Of a DNA stretch of 64,000 nucleotides, positions 34,109-43,000 are shown piece by piece. The notes below the pieces were generated by a model, which worked only from the letters and a program-made list of their open reading frames with translations, did not search any database and was not told the DNA's origin. The position numbers were made by a program, and so were the translations under genes. The stretch's first letter is position 1. Every line of letters starts with the position of its first letter. The stretch is from Streptacidiphilus sp. P02-A3a (GTDB taxonomy: Bacteria > Actinomycetota > Actinomycetes > Streptomycetales > Streptomycetaceae): assembly GCF_014084105.1 (NCBI RefSeq), contig NZ_CP048289.1:3233922-3297921 (forward strand). The letters run 5' to 3'.

Positions 34109-35196
34109 CCGGCCCCGCCCCTGACGGGGACGAGGTCCTGCTGCGTACCGAGGGCCGCGCGGCCTACCTGACCCTGAACCGGCCCAGGGCCATCAACGCC
34201 CTCAACCACGCCATGGTCACCCGGATCGACCGGGCGCTGACCGCCTGGGCGCACGATCCGGCGGTGGAGACCGTGGTGATCGGCGGGACGGGTGGCCGCG
34301 GCCTGTGCGCGGGCGGTGACATCCGGGCCATCCACGCCGACGTCAGCTCCGGCGGCGGGGCGGCCTCGGCGGCGTTCTGGGCCGACGAGTACCGGCTCAA
34401 CGCCCGCATCGCCCACTATCCCAAGCCCTATGTCGCGCTGATGGACGGCATCGTGATGGGCGGCGGCGTCGGGATCTCGGCCCACGGCAGCGTCCGGATC
34501 GTCACCGAGGGCTCCCGGGTCGCCATGCCCGAGACCGGCATCGGCTTCGTCCCCGACGTCGGCGGCAGCTACCTGCTCGCGCTGGCCCCCGGCGAGCTCG
34601 GCACCCACCTGGCGCTGACCGGCGGCGCGGTCGGCGCCCGCGACGCCCTGCTCTGCGGACTCGCCGACCACTTCGTCCCCGCCGAACTGCTGCGCCGCCT
34701 GGCGGCGGACCTGGCCGAGCTCCCGGTGGAGCAGGTCCTCATCCGCTACGCGGGCGAGGCGCCGCCGGGGGAGCTGGCAGCCCACCGCGAGTGGATCGAC
34801 CGCTGCTACGCGGCCGACACGGTCGAGGAGATCGTGGACCGGCTGCACGCCGTCGGCGTCCCGGCCGCCAAGCAGGCGGCCGAGACCCTCCTCGGCCGGT
34901 CCCCGACCGCGCTCAAGGTCACCCTGGCGGCGGTCCGTCGCGCCCGCCGACTCGGCCCGCTGGAGCGGGTGCTGGAGCAGGAGTACCGGGTCTCCTGCGC
35001 CTGCCTGTCCGCACCCGACCTGGTCGAGGGCATCCGCGCGCAGGTCGTCGACAAGGACCGCGACCCGCGGTGGACCCCGGCCACCCTGGCCGAGGTCGGC
35101 GAGCAGGACGTCGCCCGCTTCTTCGCCCCGCTCGGCGACCGCGAACTGTCCCTGGCCGCCGAAGCCCCGCCGGAGGCGCCCCGCCGAGCGCGCTGA
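34105..35196 (+). CDS. Enoyl-CoA hydratase/isomerase family, 3-hydroxyisobutyryl-CoA hydrolase-like
   Basis: 363-residue crotonase-fold enzyme; the length and sequence fit 3-hydroxyisobutyryl-CoA hydrolase of valine breakdown rather than the 260-residue hydratases. Marks: LNRPRAINALNHAMV, GRGLCAGGDIRAI (oxyanion hole), YVALMDGIVMGGGVGIS, and PETGIGFVPDVGGSYLLAL with the Glu/Asp pair, followed by the C-terminal domain with SPTALKVTLAAVRRAR. Its ATG overlaps the stop of a 14-codon upstream frame. It converges with the DUF885 gene. No other valine-pathway gene is adjacent. Confidence 0.86.
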   Translation: MTGPAPDGDEVLLRTEGRAAYLTLNRPRAINALNHAMVTRIDRALTAWAHDPAVETVVIGGTGGRGLCAGGDIRAIHADVSSGGGAASAAFWADEYRLNARIAHYPKPYVALMDGIVMGGGVGISAHGSVRIVTEGSRVAMPETGIGFVPDVGGSYLLALAPGELGTHLALTGGAVGARDALLCGLADHFVPAELLRRLAADLAELPVEQVLIRYAGEAPPGELAAHREWIDRCYAADTVEEIVDRLHAVGVPAAKQAAETLLGRSPTALKVTLAAVRRARRLGPLERVLEQEYRVSCACLSAPDLVEGIRAQVVDKDRDPRWTPATLAEVGEQDVARFFAPLGDRELSLAAEAPPEAPRRAR

Positions 35197-35246
35197 CCGC
35201 GAGCCCGTGGACGTCGGCGTGGGGCTCGGCGGTCCGTCGGCCGCCG

Positions 35247-36923
35247 TTACAGTCCGGCGAGGTTGTCGACCAGGTCGTCCAGGCCGAAGGAGCCCTGGAC
35301 CAGCGCCCGCATGTGCCAGGCCTTGAGGTCGAAGTCGGCGCCCTGCTGCTCCCGCGCGCTCTGGCGCCCGCGCAGCCAGGCCCGTTCGCCGAGCTTGTAG
35401 CCGATGGCCTGGCCGGGGCGGCCCAGGTAGCGGGTCAGCTCGCCGACCTGCCGCTTGGCCGGCATGCCGAGATGGGCGGCCATGAACTCGGCGGCCAGCT
35501 CCGGCGTCCAGCGCTCGCCCGGGTGGAAGCCGGAGTCGCCGGGGACGGCGAGTTCGAGGTGCATGCCGATGTCGATGATCACCCGGATGATCCGGAGCAG
35601 TTGCTTGTCCAGGTAGCCCAGTCGCAGTCCCGGGCTGTCCAGGTAGCCCAGGTCGTTCATCAGGCGTTCGGCGTACAGGGCCCAGCCCTCCACGTTGGCG
35701 CTGATCTTGCCGAGGGTGACCTGGTAGCGGCTGAGCTGGTCGGCGGCCGCGATCCAGGAGGCGAGTTGCAGGTGGTGGCCGGGCACCCCCTCGTGGTACC
35801 AGGTGCTGACCAGTCCCCAGGTCGGGAAGGTCTCCCGGCCCAGCGTCGGCAGGTAGGTCCGGCCCGGGCGGCTGAAGTCGAGGCTGGGGCCCATGTAGTG
35901 GGGCGCCACACCGGTTCCGGGCGGCGCGATCCTGGACTCGACCCGGCGCAGTTGCCCGTCGATGTCGAAGTGGACGCCGTCCAGGTCCTCGATCGCGCCG
36001 TCCATCAGTTCCTGCAGCCACTCGCGGACCCGCTGCTCGCCCCTGATCGCCGGGCCGTGCTCGTTGAGGTGGCGCATGGCCTCCAGCACGGTCGCGCCGG
36101 ACAGCACCTGGTCGGCCTCGGCGCGCATCTCGCCGAGGGTGCGGTGGAACTCGGACCAGGCCCAGTCGTAGTCGGCGTCCAGGTCCAGGTCGGCGCCGGT
36201 GAAGTAGCGGGCGGAGCGCTGGTAGCGCTCGCGGCCGACCGCGTCCGGGGTGCCCTCGGCGGCGGCGAGGTAGTCCTCGCGCAGCCAGTCCCGGAACCCG
36301 GCGACAGCGGACGCGGCCCGGGCGGCGGCGGTGTCCAGCTCGGCACGCCGGTGCTCGGGGGCCGCGGCCACGAACCCGGTGAACCAGTCGGCGTCGCCGG
36401 TGTCCTCGCCGGTCCACGCGGTGAGCTGGTCGGCGACCACGAGGGCCTGGCGCGGCGCGGCGAACAGCCCCCGGGACATGCCCTCGCCGAGGGTGGCCCG
36501 GTAGCCGTTCAGTGCGCCGGGCAGGTTGCGCAGGCGCCCGGCGACGGCGGCCCAGTCCTCGTCGGTTTCGGTGGGCATCAGCGTGAGGATCTGCCGGACC
36601 TGGTGCACCGGCGAGCCGCTGGGACACAGTTGGCGCAGGTGGTCGCCCGCGTCGTGCACGGCGAGGCCCGCGCCGAGCCGCTCGCGCAGCAGCCGGGCGC
36701 AGTTGACCTCGCCCGGGTCCGCGGACCGGGGCGCGGCGTCGAGCAGGCCCAGCGCCTGGCGGTTGAGTTCGGCGAGGGCCTCGAAGCCCTCCGGCGACAG
36801 GTCGGACTGGCGGTCGTCGCCCGGGTGCAGACCCAGCGCGGCCGAGGTCGTCGGATCCTGGGCGGCAACCCGTGCGACGTGATCGTCGGCGATCCGACGC
36901 GGTGTCATCAGTGTCTCTTCCAT
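35247..36923 (-). CDS. DUF885 family zinc-metallopeptidase-like protein
   Basis: 558-residue protein of the DUF885 family, mostly helical, with an HExxxxH-type metal site in WYHEGVPGHHLQLA (about 375-388) and a later conserved EGWALYAERLMNDLGY with a further Glu ligand. Homologues are predicted carboxypeptidases; the natural peptide is unknown. No signal peptide, so cytosolic. ATG 36923 follows AGGA at 8 nt. It is divergent from the first Cys-type leader peptide and its transporter operon, so a role in peptide use alongside them is possible. Confidence 0.85.
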   Translation of the reverse strand: MEETLMTPRRIADDHVARVAAQDPTTSAALGLHPGDDRQSDLSPEGFEALAELNRQALGLLDAAPRSADPGEVNCARLLRERLGAGLAVHDAGDHLRQLCPSGSPVHQVRQILTLMPTETDEDWAAVAGRLRNLPGALNGYRATLGEGMSRGLFAAPRQALVVADQLTAWTGEDTGDADWFTGFVAAAPEHRRAELDTAAARAASAVAGFRDWLREDYLAAAEGTPDAVGRERYQRSARYFTGADLDLDADYDWAWSEFHRTLGEMRAEADQVLSGATVLEAMRHLNEHGPAIRGEQRVREWLQELMDGAIEDLDGVHFDIDGQLRRVESRIAPPGTGVAPHYMGPSLDFSRPGRTYLPTLGRETFPTWGLVSTWYHEGVPGHHLQLASWIAAADQLSRYQVTLGKISANVEGWALYAERLMNDLGYLDSPGLRLGYLDKQLLRIIRVIIDIGMHLELAVPGDSGFHPGERWTPELAAEFMAAHLGMPAKRQVGELTRYLGRPGQAIGYKLGERAWLRGRQSAREQQGADFDLKAWHMRALVQGSFGLDDLVDNLAGL

Positions 36924-37087
36924 GCGTCCATCCTGGTCCACGGACGTCCGGACGTCGGGGGCCGGAGATCACGACACACGTCCGCAGCACGCGGTTCACA
37001 ATGACTGAGCACCATGGAGTCACACGGTGGGCGGCGCGGAATCGGCGCGCTGCGGCAACCGGGTGCCGATCCGAGCGGGAGGACAGC

Positions 37088-37207
37088 ATGGCGCGCGCGA
37101 ACCTGCCGCGGCAGCTCACGCCCTGCCGCTCGCGGCGGACGACCCCGCTGTTCGGCCGTCGTCACATCGATCTGCTGCTGGTGTGCAGCGCGCTCTGTCA
37201 GTCCTGA
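37088..37207 (+). CDS. Cysteine-containing leader peptide upstream of ABC transporter operon
   Basis: 39-residue frame beginning at ATG 37088 with GGAGG at good spacing. It ends RRHIDLLLVCSALCQS. This C-terminus is the pattern (RHxDLxxVxSALC) of short actinobacterial leader peptides found before sulfur and cysteine metabolism genes; that association is from memory. The late Cys codons (TGC, TGT) suit ribosome stalling when cysteine is low. A perfect 11-bp hairpin lies downstream at 37298-37322, before the substrate-binding protein gene at 37358. Confidence 0.78.
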   Translation: MARANLPRQLTPCRSRRTTPLFGRRHIDLLLVCSALCQS

Positions 37208-37297
37208 TCACGGCCGGTTGTCCGGAACAGCCCCGGTGCCGCGGCTTCGTACGCGCACGGTGATCGATCAGCGGAACGAGCCACCCCTCCTCGCGCT

Positions 37298-37322
37298 GCC
37301 CGCCGCGGTACCCGCGGCGGGC
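37298..37322 (+). promoter_or_regulatory. Hairpin between leader peptide and transporter gene
   Basis: GCCCGCCGCGG (37298-37308), loop TAC, CCGCGGCGGGC (37312-37322): a perfect 11-bp stem. It lies between the leader peptide stop and the first transporter ATG, where an attenuator or a ribosome-binding-site-masking stem would be expected. No T-tract. Confidence 0.5.
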
Positions 37323-37357
37323 ACGCCCGACCTGCCCACGCGGGAGCAGAGACACCC

Positions 37358-39076
37358 ATGAACAGCCCCAGCACGAACACCTTCAGCACGGACGCCTTCA
37401 GCGCGGACGCCTTCAGCGCCGGTCCGAACGGCCACAGAACCCGGGGGCGTCGCGGACTCTCTGTGCTCTCACTCGGCGCGGCCACCCTGCTCGCCCTCAC
37501 CGCCTGCACCAGTGAGAGGAGCGGGACCGGTGCCGCCGCGCCCGGCAGCGGCTCGCCGACGAAGACCGTCACCATCGGCACCACGGACCAGGTGGTCAGC
37601 CTCGACCCGGCGGGCTCCTGGGACGCCGGTTCCGGAGCGATCGAGACCGAGGTCTACGCGACGCTGCTGAGCACCAGGGACGGCACCACCGACGTGACCC
37701 CCGACCTCGCCGCCTCGATCGAGCTGACCAGCCCCAAGCAGTACACGGTGACCCTGAAGCCCGGTCTGACCTTCGCCAACGGCGACCCGCTCACCTCCGC
37801 CGACGTGAAGTTCAGCTTCGACCGGCAGTTGCGGATAGCCGACCCCAACGGCCCCTCGCCGCTGCTCTACGACCTCGCCTCGACCGCCGCGCCCACCCCG
37901 GACACGGTGGTGTTCACCCTCAAGGCGGCCAACGACTCGCTGTTCCCGCAGGTGCTCACCACCCAGGCCGGGATCATCGTGGACCACAAGGTGTTCCCCG
38001 CCGACAAGGTCCTCGACGACACCTCGATCGTCGCGGCGAAGCCCTGGGACGGGCAGTACGCCGTCACCTCGTACGCCAAGAACTCCCTCGCCACCTTCAC
38101 CGCCAACAGCGCCTACAAGGGCCAGTTGGGCACTCCTAAGACATCGAACATCCAGCTGAAGTACTACACCGACGCCAGCAACCTGAAGCTCGACGTGCAG
38201 CAGGGCGCGGTGGACGTGGTCTACCGCACGCTGAGCATCCCCGACCTGGAGAGCCTGACCGGCAAGAACGGCATCACCGTGCACACCGGCTCCGGCAACG
38301 GCATCCGGTTCATCGTCTTCGACCTCAAGACCCAGCCCTACGGCTCGAAGACGCCGCAGGCCGACCCGGCGAAGGCGCTGGCCGTCCGGGAGGCCGTGGC
38401 CGACTCCGTCGACCGGGAGCAACTGGCCCAGCAGGTCTACAAGAACACCTACCAGCCGCTGTACTCCTCGGTCCCGCAGGGGATCGCCGGGGCCACCGAG
38501 TCGCTGAAGCCGCTCTACGGCGACAAGCAGGGGGGTCCGTCCACGGCCGCCGCCGCCCGGGTGCTCAGCGCCGCCGGGGTGAAGACCCCGGTCACGCTCA
38601 ACCTGGAGTACAACACCGACCACTACGGCTCCTCCTCGACGGACGAGTACGCGCTGATCAAGAACCAGCTGGAGAGCACCGGGCTGTTCAAGGTGAACCT
38701 CCAGTCCACGCTGTGGTCCCAGTACGGCACCGAGCGGGTGGCCGACCAGTTCCCGCTGTACCAACTCGGCTGGTACGCCGACTACCTGGACGCGGACGAC
38801 TACCTCTCCTCGTTCTTCGCCGCCAGCAGCTGGGTCTCCAACGGCTACCAGGACCCGGCGGTGGACAAGCTGATCGCGCAGGAGGAGACCGAGGCCGACC
38901 CGGCGAAGCGGGTCGCCGAGATCGAGGAGATCCAGGACAAGGTGGCGCTGACGCTGCCGATCATCCCGCTGCTCCAGGGCTCCACCGCGATCGTGACCCG
39001 CGGCGGCATCGGCGGCGTGCCCGCCACGCTGACCAGTGCCTACGTGTTCCGCTGGGCCGACCTCACCAAGAGCTGA
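37358..39076 (+). CDS. ABC transporter substrate-binding lipoprotein (family 5, dipeptide/oligopeptide type)
   Basis: 572-residue extracellular solute-binding protein, SBP_bac_5. The N-terminus is a long basic leader then LSLGAATLLALTACTSE with a lipobox (LTAC, Cys about 50), so it is lipid-anchored outside the membrane. Family marks: VVSLDPAGSWD, PDLAASIELTSPKQYTVTLKPGLTFANGDPLTSADVKFSFDR, ALAVREAVADSVDREQLAQ, YQLGWYADYLDADDYLSSFF. The first 30 residues before the hydrophobic core carry repeated FSTDAFSADAFSA; a later start is possible. First gene of the transport operon behind the Cys leader peptide. Ligand is likely a peptide-like organosulfur compound, by context. Confidence 0.9.
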   Translation: MNSPSTNTFSTDAFSADAFSAGPNGHRTRGRRGLSVLSLGAATLLALTACTSERSGTGAAAPGSGSPTKTVTIGTTDQVVSLDPAGSWDAGSGAIETEVYATLLSTRDGTTDVTPDLAASIELTSPKQYTVTLKPGLTFANGDPLTSADVKFSFDRQLRIADPNGPSPLLYDLASTAAPTPDTVVFTLKAANDSLFPQVLTTQAGIIVDHKVFPADKVLDDTSIVAAKPWDGQYAVTSYAKNSLATFTANSAYKGQLGTPKTSNIQLKYYTDASNLKLDVQQGAVDVVYRTLSIPDLESLTGKNGITVHTGSGNGIRFIVFDLKTQPYGSKTPQADPAKALAVREAVADSVDREQLAQQVYKNTYQPLYSSVPQGIAGATESLKPLYGDKQGGPSTAAAARVLSAAGVKTPVTLNLEYNTDHYGSSSTDEYALIKNQLESTGLFKVNLQSTLWSQYGTERVADQFPLYQLGWYADYLDADDYLSSFFAASSWVSNGYQDPAVDKLIAQEETEADPAKRVAEIEEIQDKVALTLPIIPLLQGSTAIVTRGGIGGVPATLTSAYVFRWADLTKS

Positions 39077-39112
39077 GCGGACGAGGACCAGGACGAGGGA
39101 CAGGACAGCATC

Positions 39113-40204
39113 GTGACCACGACGGTCGAGCTCGACCCGCCGCCCACCGCCGCCCCCGCCGCCGCGACCGGCGGCGGGGGCGGGCACGGGCTGCTGCGCT
39201 ACCTGGTGGTGCGCTTCCTGCTGATCATCCCGACCGTGCTCGTCCTGGTCAGCGTGGTCTTCCTGCTGATGCGGGTGGCCGGGAACCCGATCACCAGCGC
39301 GTTCGGTGACCGGCTCACCCAGGCCCAGCTGCACGCCAAACTCGTCCAGGCAGGCTACGAGCGGCCGTTGCTCAGCCAGTACCTCGACTACCTGCGCGGG
39401 ATCGCCACCGGCAACTTCGGGCGGACCGCCACCGACGACACCCCGGTGTCGCAGGTGCTGCTGACCTACGGCGCGGCGACGCTCGAACTGGCCTGCTACG
39501 CGCTGTTCGTGGCGGTGCTGATCGGGGTGCCGCTGGGCATGGTCGCCGCCCGCTACCGGGACCGCGCGCCGGACGTGGTGCTGCGGCTCGGCGCGATCCT
39601 CAGCTACGCCACCCCGGTGTTCTTCGTCGGGCTGCTGCTGAAGCTGGTCTTCGCGGTCTGGCTGGGCTGGCTGCCGGACAACGGGCGGGCCGGTATCGAC
39701 GTCCAGCTGTACCTGGAGAACCAGAGCAGCACCACCGGCGTCTACCTGGTCGACGCGCTGCGCAGCGGCAACGGCGCGGCGGTCGAGGACGTGCTCCGGC
39801 ACGCGGTGCTGCCGGGGATCACCCTGGGGCTGCTGGTCGCCGGGGTGCTGCTGCGGCTGGTGCGCACCAACCTGATCGGCACCCTGTCGACGGACTACGT
39901 CGAGGCCGCCCGTTCGCGTGGCGTGGGCGGGTTCCGGCTGATCAGCAGGCACGCCGCCCGGCCGGCGCTGATCCCGGTGATCACGGTGATGGGGCTGCAG
40001 ATCGCGGGGCTGCTCGGCGGGGCGGTGCTGACCGAGACCACCTTCGAGTGGAAGGGCCTCGGATACGAGCTGGCCCACTATCTGACGGTCCGTGACTATG
40101 CGGCGGTACAGGGCATCGTGGCACTGTTCGCGGTCATCGTCGCGGTGACCAACTTCCTCGTCGATGTCCTCGCCGCACTGATCGATCCCCGAGTGAGATA
40201 CTGA
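39113..40204 (+). CDS. ABC transporter permease, DppB-like
   Basis: 363-residue inner-membrane permease with six helices; the N-terminal 30 residues are Pro/Ala/Gly-rich. Typical DppB features: LLRYLVVRFLLIIPTVLVLVSVVFLLMR, the periplasmic loop YLDYLRGIATGNFGRT, and the EAA loop DYVEAARSRGVGGFRLISRHAARPALIPV that contacts the ATPase. GTG start 36 nt after the binding-protein gene; the stop overlaps the next permease start. Confidence 0.92.
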   Translation: MTTTVELDPPPTAAPAAATGGGGGHGLLRYLVVRFLLIIPTVLVLVSVVFLLMRVAGNPITSAFGDRLTQAQLHAKLVQAGYERPLLSQYLDYLRGIATGNFGRTATDDTPVSQVLLTYGAATLELACYALFVAVLIGVPLGMVAARYRDRAPDVVLRLGAILSYATPVFFVGLLLKLVFAVWLGWLPDNGRAGIDVQLYLENQSSTTGVYLVDALRSGNGAAVEDVLRHAVLPGITLGLLVAGVLLRLVRTNLIGTLSTDYVEAARSRGVGGFRLISRHAARPALIPVITVMGLQIAGLLGGAVLTETTFEWKGLGYELAHYLTVRDYAAVQGIVALFAVIVAVTNFLVDVLAALIDPRVRY

Positions 40205-41223
40205 TGAAACGTCAGAAAGCTTCTGCGGAAGGCCGGATACCCAGGCGGCTGCCGCTGCCCGGGTCGTTGCGCGGCAGCGTCGGCGTGCAGCGCGGGATGC
40301 TGCTGGCGGGCGCGGCGCTGACCGCGGCCTTCCTGCTCACCGCGCTGTTCGCGCCGCTGATCGCCCCTTACGGCTTCGCTCAACTCCAGTCCGGTGGGGC
40401 GCTGTTCGGTTCCCAGCACGCCCCGGACGGCGCGCACCTGGCGGGTACCACCATCGCCGGGTACGACGTGCTGGCGCGCACCGTGTGGGGGGCCCGCACG
40501 GCGGTGGAGATCATCGTGGCGTCACTGGTGCTCTCGGTGGTCCCCGGGGTGCTGCTGGGCACCGTCTCCGGTTACCTCGGCGGATGGCTGGATCGGCTGC
40601 TGGTCGGCCTCGCCGACGCGATGTACGCGTTCCCGTCGCTGCTGCTGGCGATCGTGATGTCGATCGTCATCAGCGGCGGCCAGTCCAGCCTCACCGGCGG
40701 GCTGGGCGCGGCGGCCTGCTCGGTCGCGGTGGTGTTCGTGCCGCAGTACTTCCGGGTGGTACGGGCCGAGGTGCTGCGGGTGAAGGCCGAGCCCTTCGTC
40801 GAGGCGGCCCGGGTGATCGGCACCGGCCGCTGGCGGATCATGATCCGGCACGTGCTGCGCAACTCGGTGCGGACCCTCCCGCTGATCTTCACCATCAACG
40901 CCTCGGAGGCCGTGCTCACCCTGGCCGGGCTGGGCTTCCTGGGCTTCGGCATCGAGCCCAACTCGGCGGCGGAGTGGGGCTACGACCTGAACCGGTCGGT
41001 GGACGACGTGACCGCCGGGATCTGGTGGAGCGCGCTGTACCCCGGCATCGCCATGGTGCTGGCCCTGCTGGGGGTCACCCTGCTCGGCGAGAGCCTGACC
41101 GACCTGCTGGACCCGCGGCTGCGCCGCCGCCGCGGGCAGGACGCCGGGACCCGGCCGGAGCCGGAACCGGAGCTGGCGCCGGAGCCGGAGGCGGTACCGA
41201 GTGGAGGCGGATCCGATGACTGA
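40204..41223 (+). CDS. ABC transporter permease, DppC-like
   Basis: 339-residue permease of the DppC type: AALTAAFLLTALFAPLIAPYGF at the N-terminus, HLAGTTIAGYDVLARTVWGARTAVEI, and the EAA loop FVEAARVIGTGRWRIMIRHVLRNSVRTLPL. Ends in a Pro/Glu-rich tail. ATG at 40204 shares one base with the upstream stop. Partner of the preceding permease. Confidence 0.92.
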   Translation: MKRQKASAEGRIPRRLPLPGSLRGSVGVQRGMLLAGAALTAAFLLTALFAPLIAPYGFAQLQSGGALFGSQHAPDGAHLAGTTIAGYDVLARTVWGARTAVEIIVASLVLSVVPGVLLGTVSGYLGGWLDRLLVGLADAMYAFPSLLLAIVMSIVISGGQSSLTGGLGAAACSVAVVFVPQYFRVVRAEVLRVKAEPFVEAARVIGTGRWRIMIRHVLRNSVRTLPLIFTINASEAVLTLAGLGFLGFGIEPNSAAEWGYDLNRSVDDVTAGIWWSALYPGIAMVLALLGVTLLGESLTDLLDPRLRRRRGQDAGTRPEPEPELAPEPEAVPSGGGSDD

Positions 41224-43000
41224 CCTGCTGCGGATCCAGGACCTGCGGGTGTCCTTCGCCACCGACGAGGGCCGGGCCACCGCCGTGGACGGGGTGAGCC
41301 TGTCGGTGGCGGCCGGGGAGGTGCTGGCGCTGGTCGGCGAGAGCGGCAGCGGCAAGACGGTGACCGCGAGGTCGGTCCTCGGCCTGCTGCCCGAGACCGC
41401 CGCCACCAGCGGCCGGGTGCTGCTGGGCGGCCCCGGCGGGGAGCCGCCGCAGGACGTGCTGACCGCCTCCCCGGCCCAGTTGCGGGCGCTGCGCGGGGCG
41501 CGCGCGGCGATGGTGTTCCAGGAGCCGTCCACCGCGCTGAACCCGGTGTTCACCATCGGCTGGCAGATCGCCGAGGGCCTGCGGGCGCACGGTCGCGGCA
41601 GCCGCGCCGGGCGTCGGGCACTGGCGATCGACATGCTGGACCGGGTCGGCATCCCCGAGCCGCACCAGCGGGTGGACCACTATCCGCACCAGCTGTCGGG
41701 CGGGCAGAAGCAGCGCGCGGTGATCGCGATGGCCCTGGTCCTGGGGAGCGGGCTGATCGTGGCCGACGAACCGACCACCGCGCTGGACGTCACCGTGCAG
41801 GCCGAGATCCTGGACCTGCTGGACCGCTGCCGCACCGACTTCGGCGCGGCGGTGCTGCTGATCACCCACAACATGGGCGTGGTCGCCGACCTCGCCGACC
41901 GGGTGGCGGTGATGCGGGCGGGCCGGATCGTGGAACAGGCCCCGGTGCGCGCGCTGTTCGCCGCCCCCGAGCACCCGTACACCCGGGAACTGCTGGCCGC
42001 GGTACCGGACTTCGGCAGGGCGCGGACGCCGGTCCCGGCTCCGGCCAACGCCCGGGTCCCGGCTCCGGTCGCGCCCGGTCCCGAGGCGGAGCGGCGGGCC
42101 GGGCCCGCCGTCCGGGCGTCCGGGCTGGTGGTGGACTACCCCGGGCGGCTGGGGGTCCGCCCGTTCCGGGCGGTGGACCAGGTCAGTTTCGAGATCCACC
42201 CCGGCGAGGTGCTCGGGCTGGTGGGCGGCAGCGGATCGGGCAAGACCACCATCGCCCGCGCCGTGGCCGGTCTCGCCGCCGTGTCCGGCGGCGAACTCAC
42301 GGTCCTCGGCGAGGAGTTGGCCGTCGGCCGGGGCGGTCGCCGACCGCGTCGGGGGACCGCGGGCAGCCGGGCCGGACAGGTCGGTTTCGTCTTCCAGGAC
42401 CCGGCCACCAGCTTCAACCCGCTGCTGACCATCGCCGACTGCGTGGCCGAGCCGCTGCTGGTGCACCAACGGCAGCTGGGCGCCCGGGCGATCCGCGAAC
42501 GGGTGGACGAACTCCTGGAGTCGGTGCGGCTGCCGCGCTCCTACGGGCTGCGGCATCCGCACGAACTCAGCGGCGGCCAACGGCAACGGGCCAGCCTGGC
42601 CCGGGCGCTGGCACTGCGACCGCAGCTGCTGATCGCCGACGAGCCGACCTCCGCGCTGGACGTCTCGGTCCAGGCCCAGGTGCTGGAGCTGTTCCGCTCC
42701 CTACAAGCGGAGATGGGCTTCGCCTCGCTCTTCGTCAGCCACGACCTGGCGGTGATCGAACAGGTCGCGGACCGGGTCGCGGTGCTGCACCAGGGGCGGC
42801 TGGTCGAATCCGGCCCCACCGCCCAGGTGCTGTCCACACCCGCCGCCGCCTACACCCGGCGGCTGATCGCCGCACTGCCCGTCCCCGACCCGGTACGCCA
42901 GGCCGCGCGCCGCCGTGCCGCCGCCGGTACCCACCGGTCCGCACCCGCCGACACCACGGCCGACACCACGGCCGACACCAAGGAGACCCTGCCCCGATGA
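41216..43000 (+). CDS. Fused dual ATPase of dipeptide-type ABC transporter (DppD-DppF)
   Basis: 594 residues, two ABC ATPase domains in one chain. First: Walker A GESGSGKTV (about 39-47), signature LSGGQKQRAVIAM, Walker B VADEPTTALD. Second: Walker A GGSGSGKTT (about 339-347), signature LSGGQRQRASLARA, Walker B IADEPTSALD. Both have the oligopeptide-type C-terminal segment EHPYTRELLAAVP / AAAYTRRLIAALPVP. ATG 41216 has GGAGG 8 nt upstream and overlaps the permease gene by 8 nt. Both halves keep all catalytic motifs. The dipeptidase start overlaps its stop. Confidence 0.94.
   Translation: MTDLLRIQDLRVSFATDEGRATAVDGVSLSVAAGEVLALVGESGSGKTVTARSVLGLLPETAATSGRVLLGGPGGEPPQDVLTASPAQLRALRGARAAMVFQEPSTALNPVFTIGWQIAEGLRAHGRGSRAGRRALAIDMLDRVGIPEPHQRVDHYPHQLSGGQKQRAVIAMALVLGSGLIVADEPTTALDVTVQAEILDLLDRCRTDFGAAVLLITHNMGVVADLADRVAVMRAGRIVEQAPVRALFAAPEHPYTRELLAAVPDFGRARTPVPAPANARVPAPVAPGPEAERRAGPAVRASGLVVDYPGRLGVRPFRAVDQVSFEIHPGEVLGLVGGSGSGKTTIARAVAGLAAVSGGELTVLGEELAVGRGGRRPRRGTAGSRAGQVGFVFQDPATSFNPLLTIADCVAEPLLVHQRQLGARAIRERVDELLESVRLPRSYGLRHPHELSGGQRQRASLARALALRPQLLIADEPTSALDVSVQAQVLELFRSLQAEMGFASLFVSHDLAVIEQVADRVAVLHQGRLVESGPTAQVLSTPAAAYTRRLIAALPVPDPVRQAARRRAAAGTHRSAPADTTADTTADTKETLPR

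Noticed and set aside
33829..37119. Minus-strand frame of 1096 codons over the crotonase and DUF885 genes
   Set aside because: It runs in the wrong frame through the DUF885 gene and antisense through the crotonase gene; Arg/Pro/Gly-rich, no motif.
37469..40078. Minus-strand frame of 869 codons opposite the ABC transporter genes
   Set aside because: Antisense to a substrate-binding protein and permease with complete family motifs.
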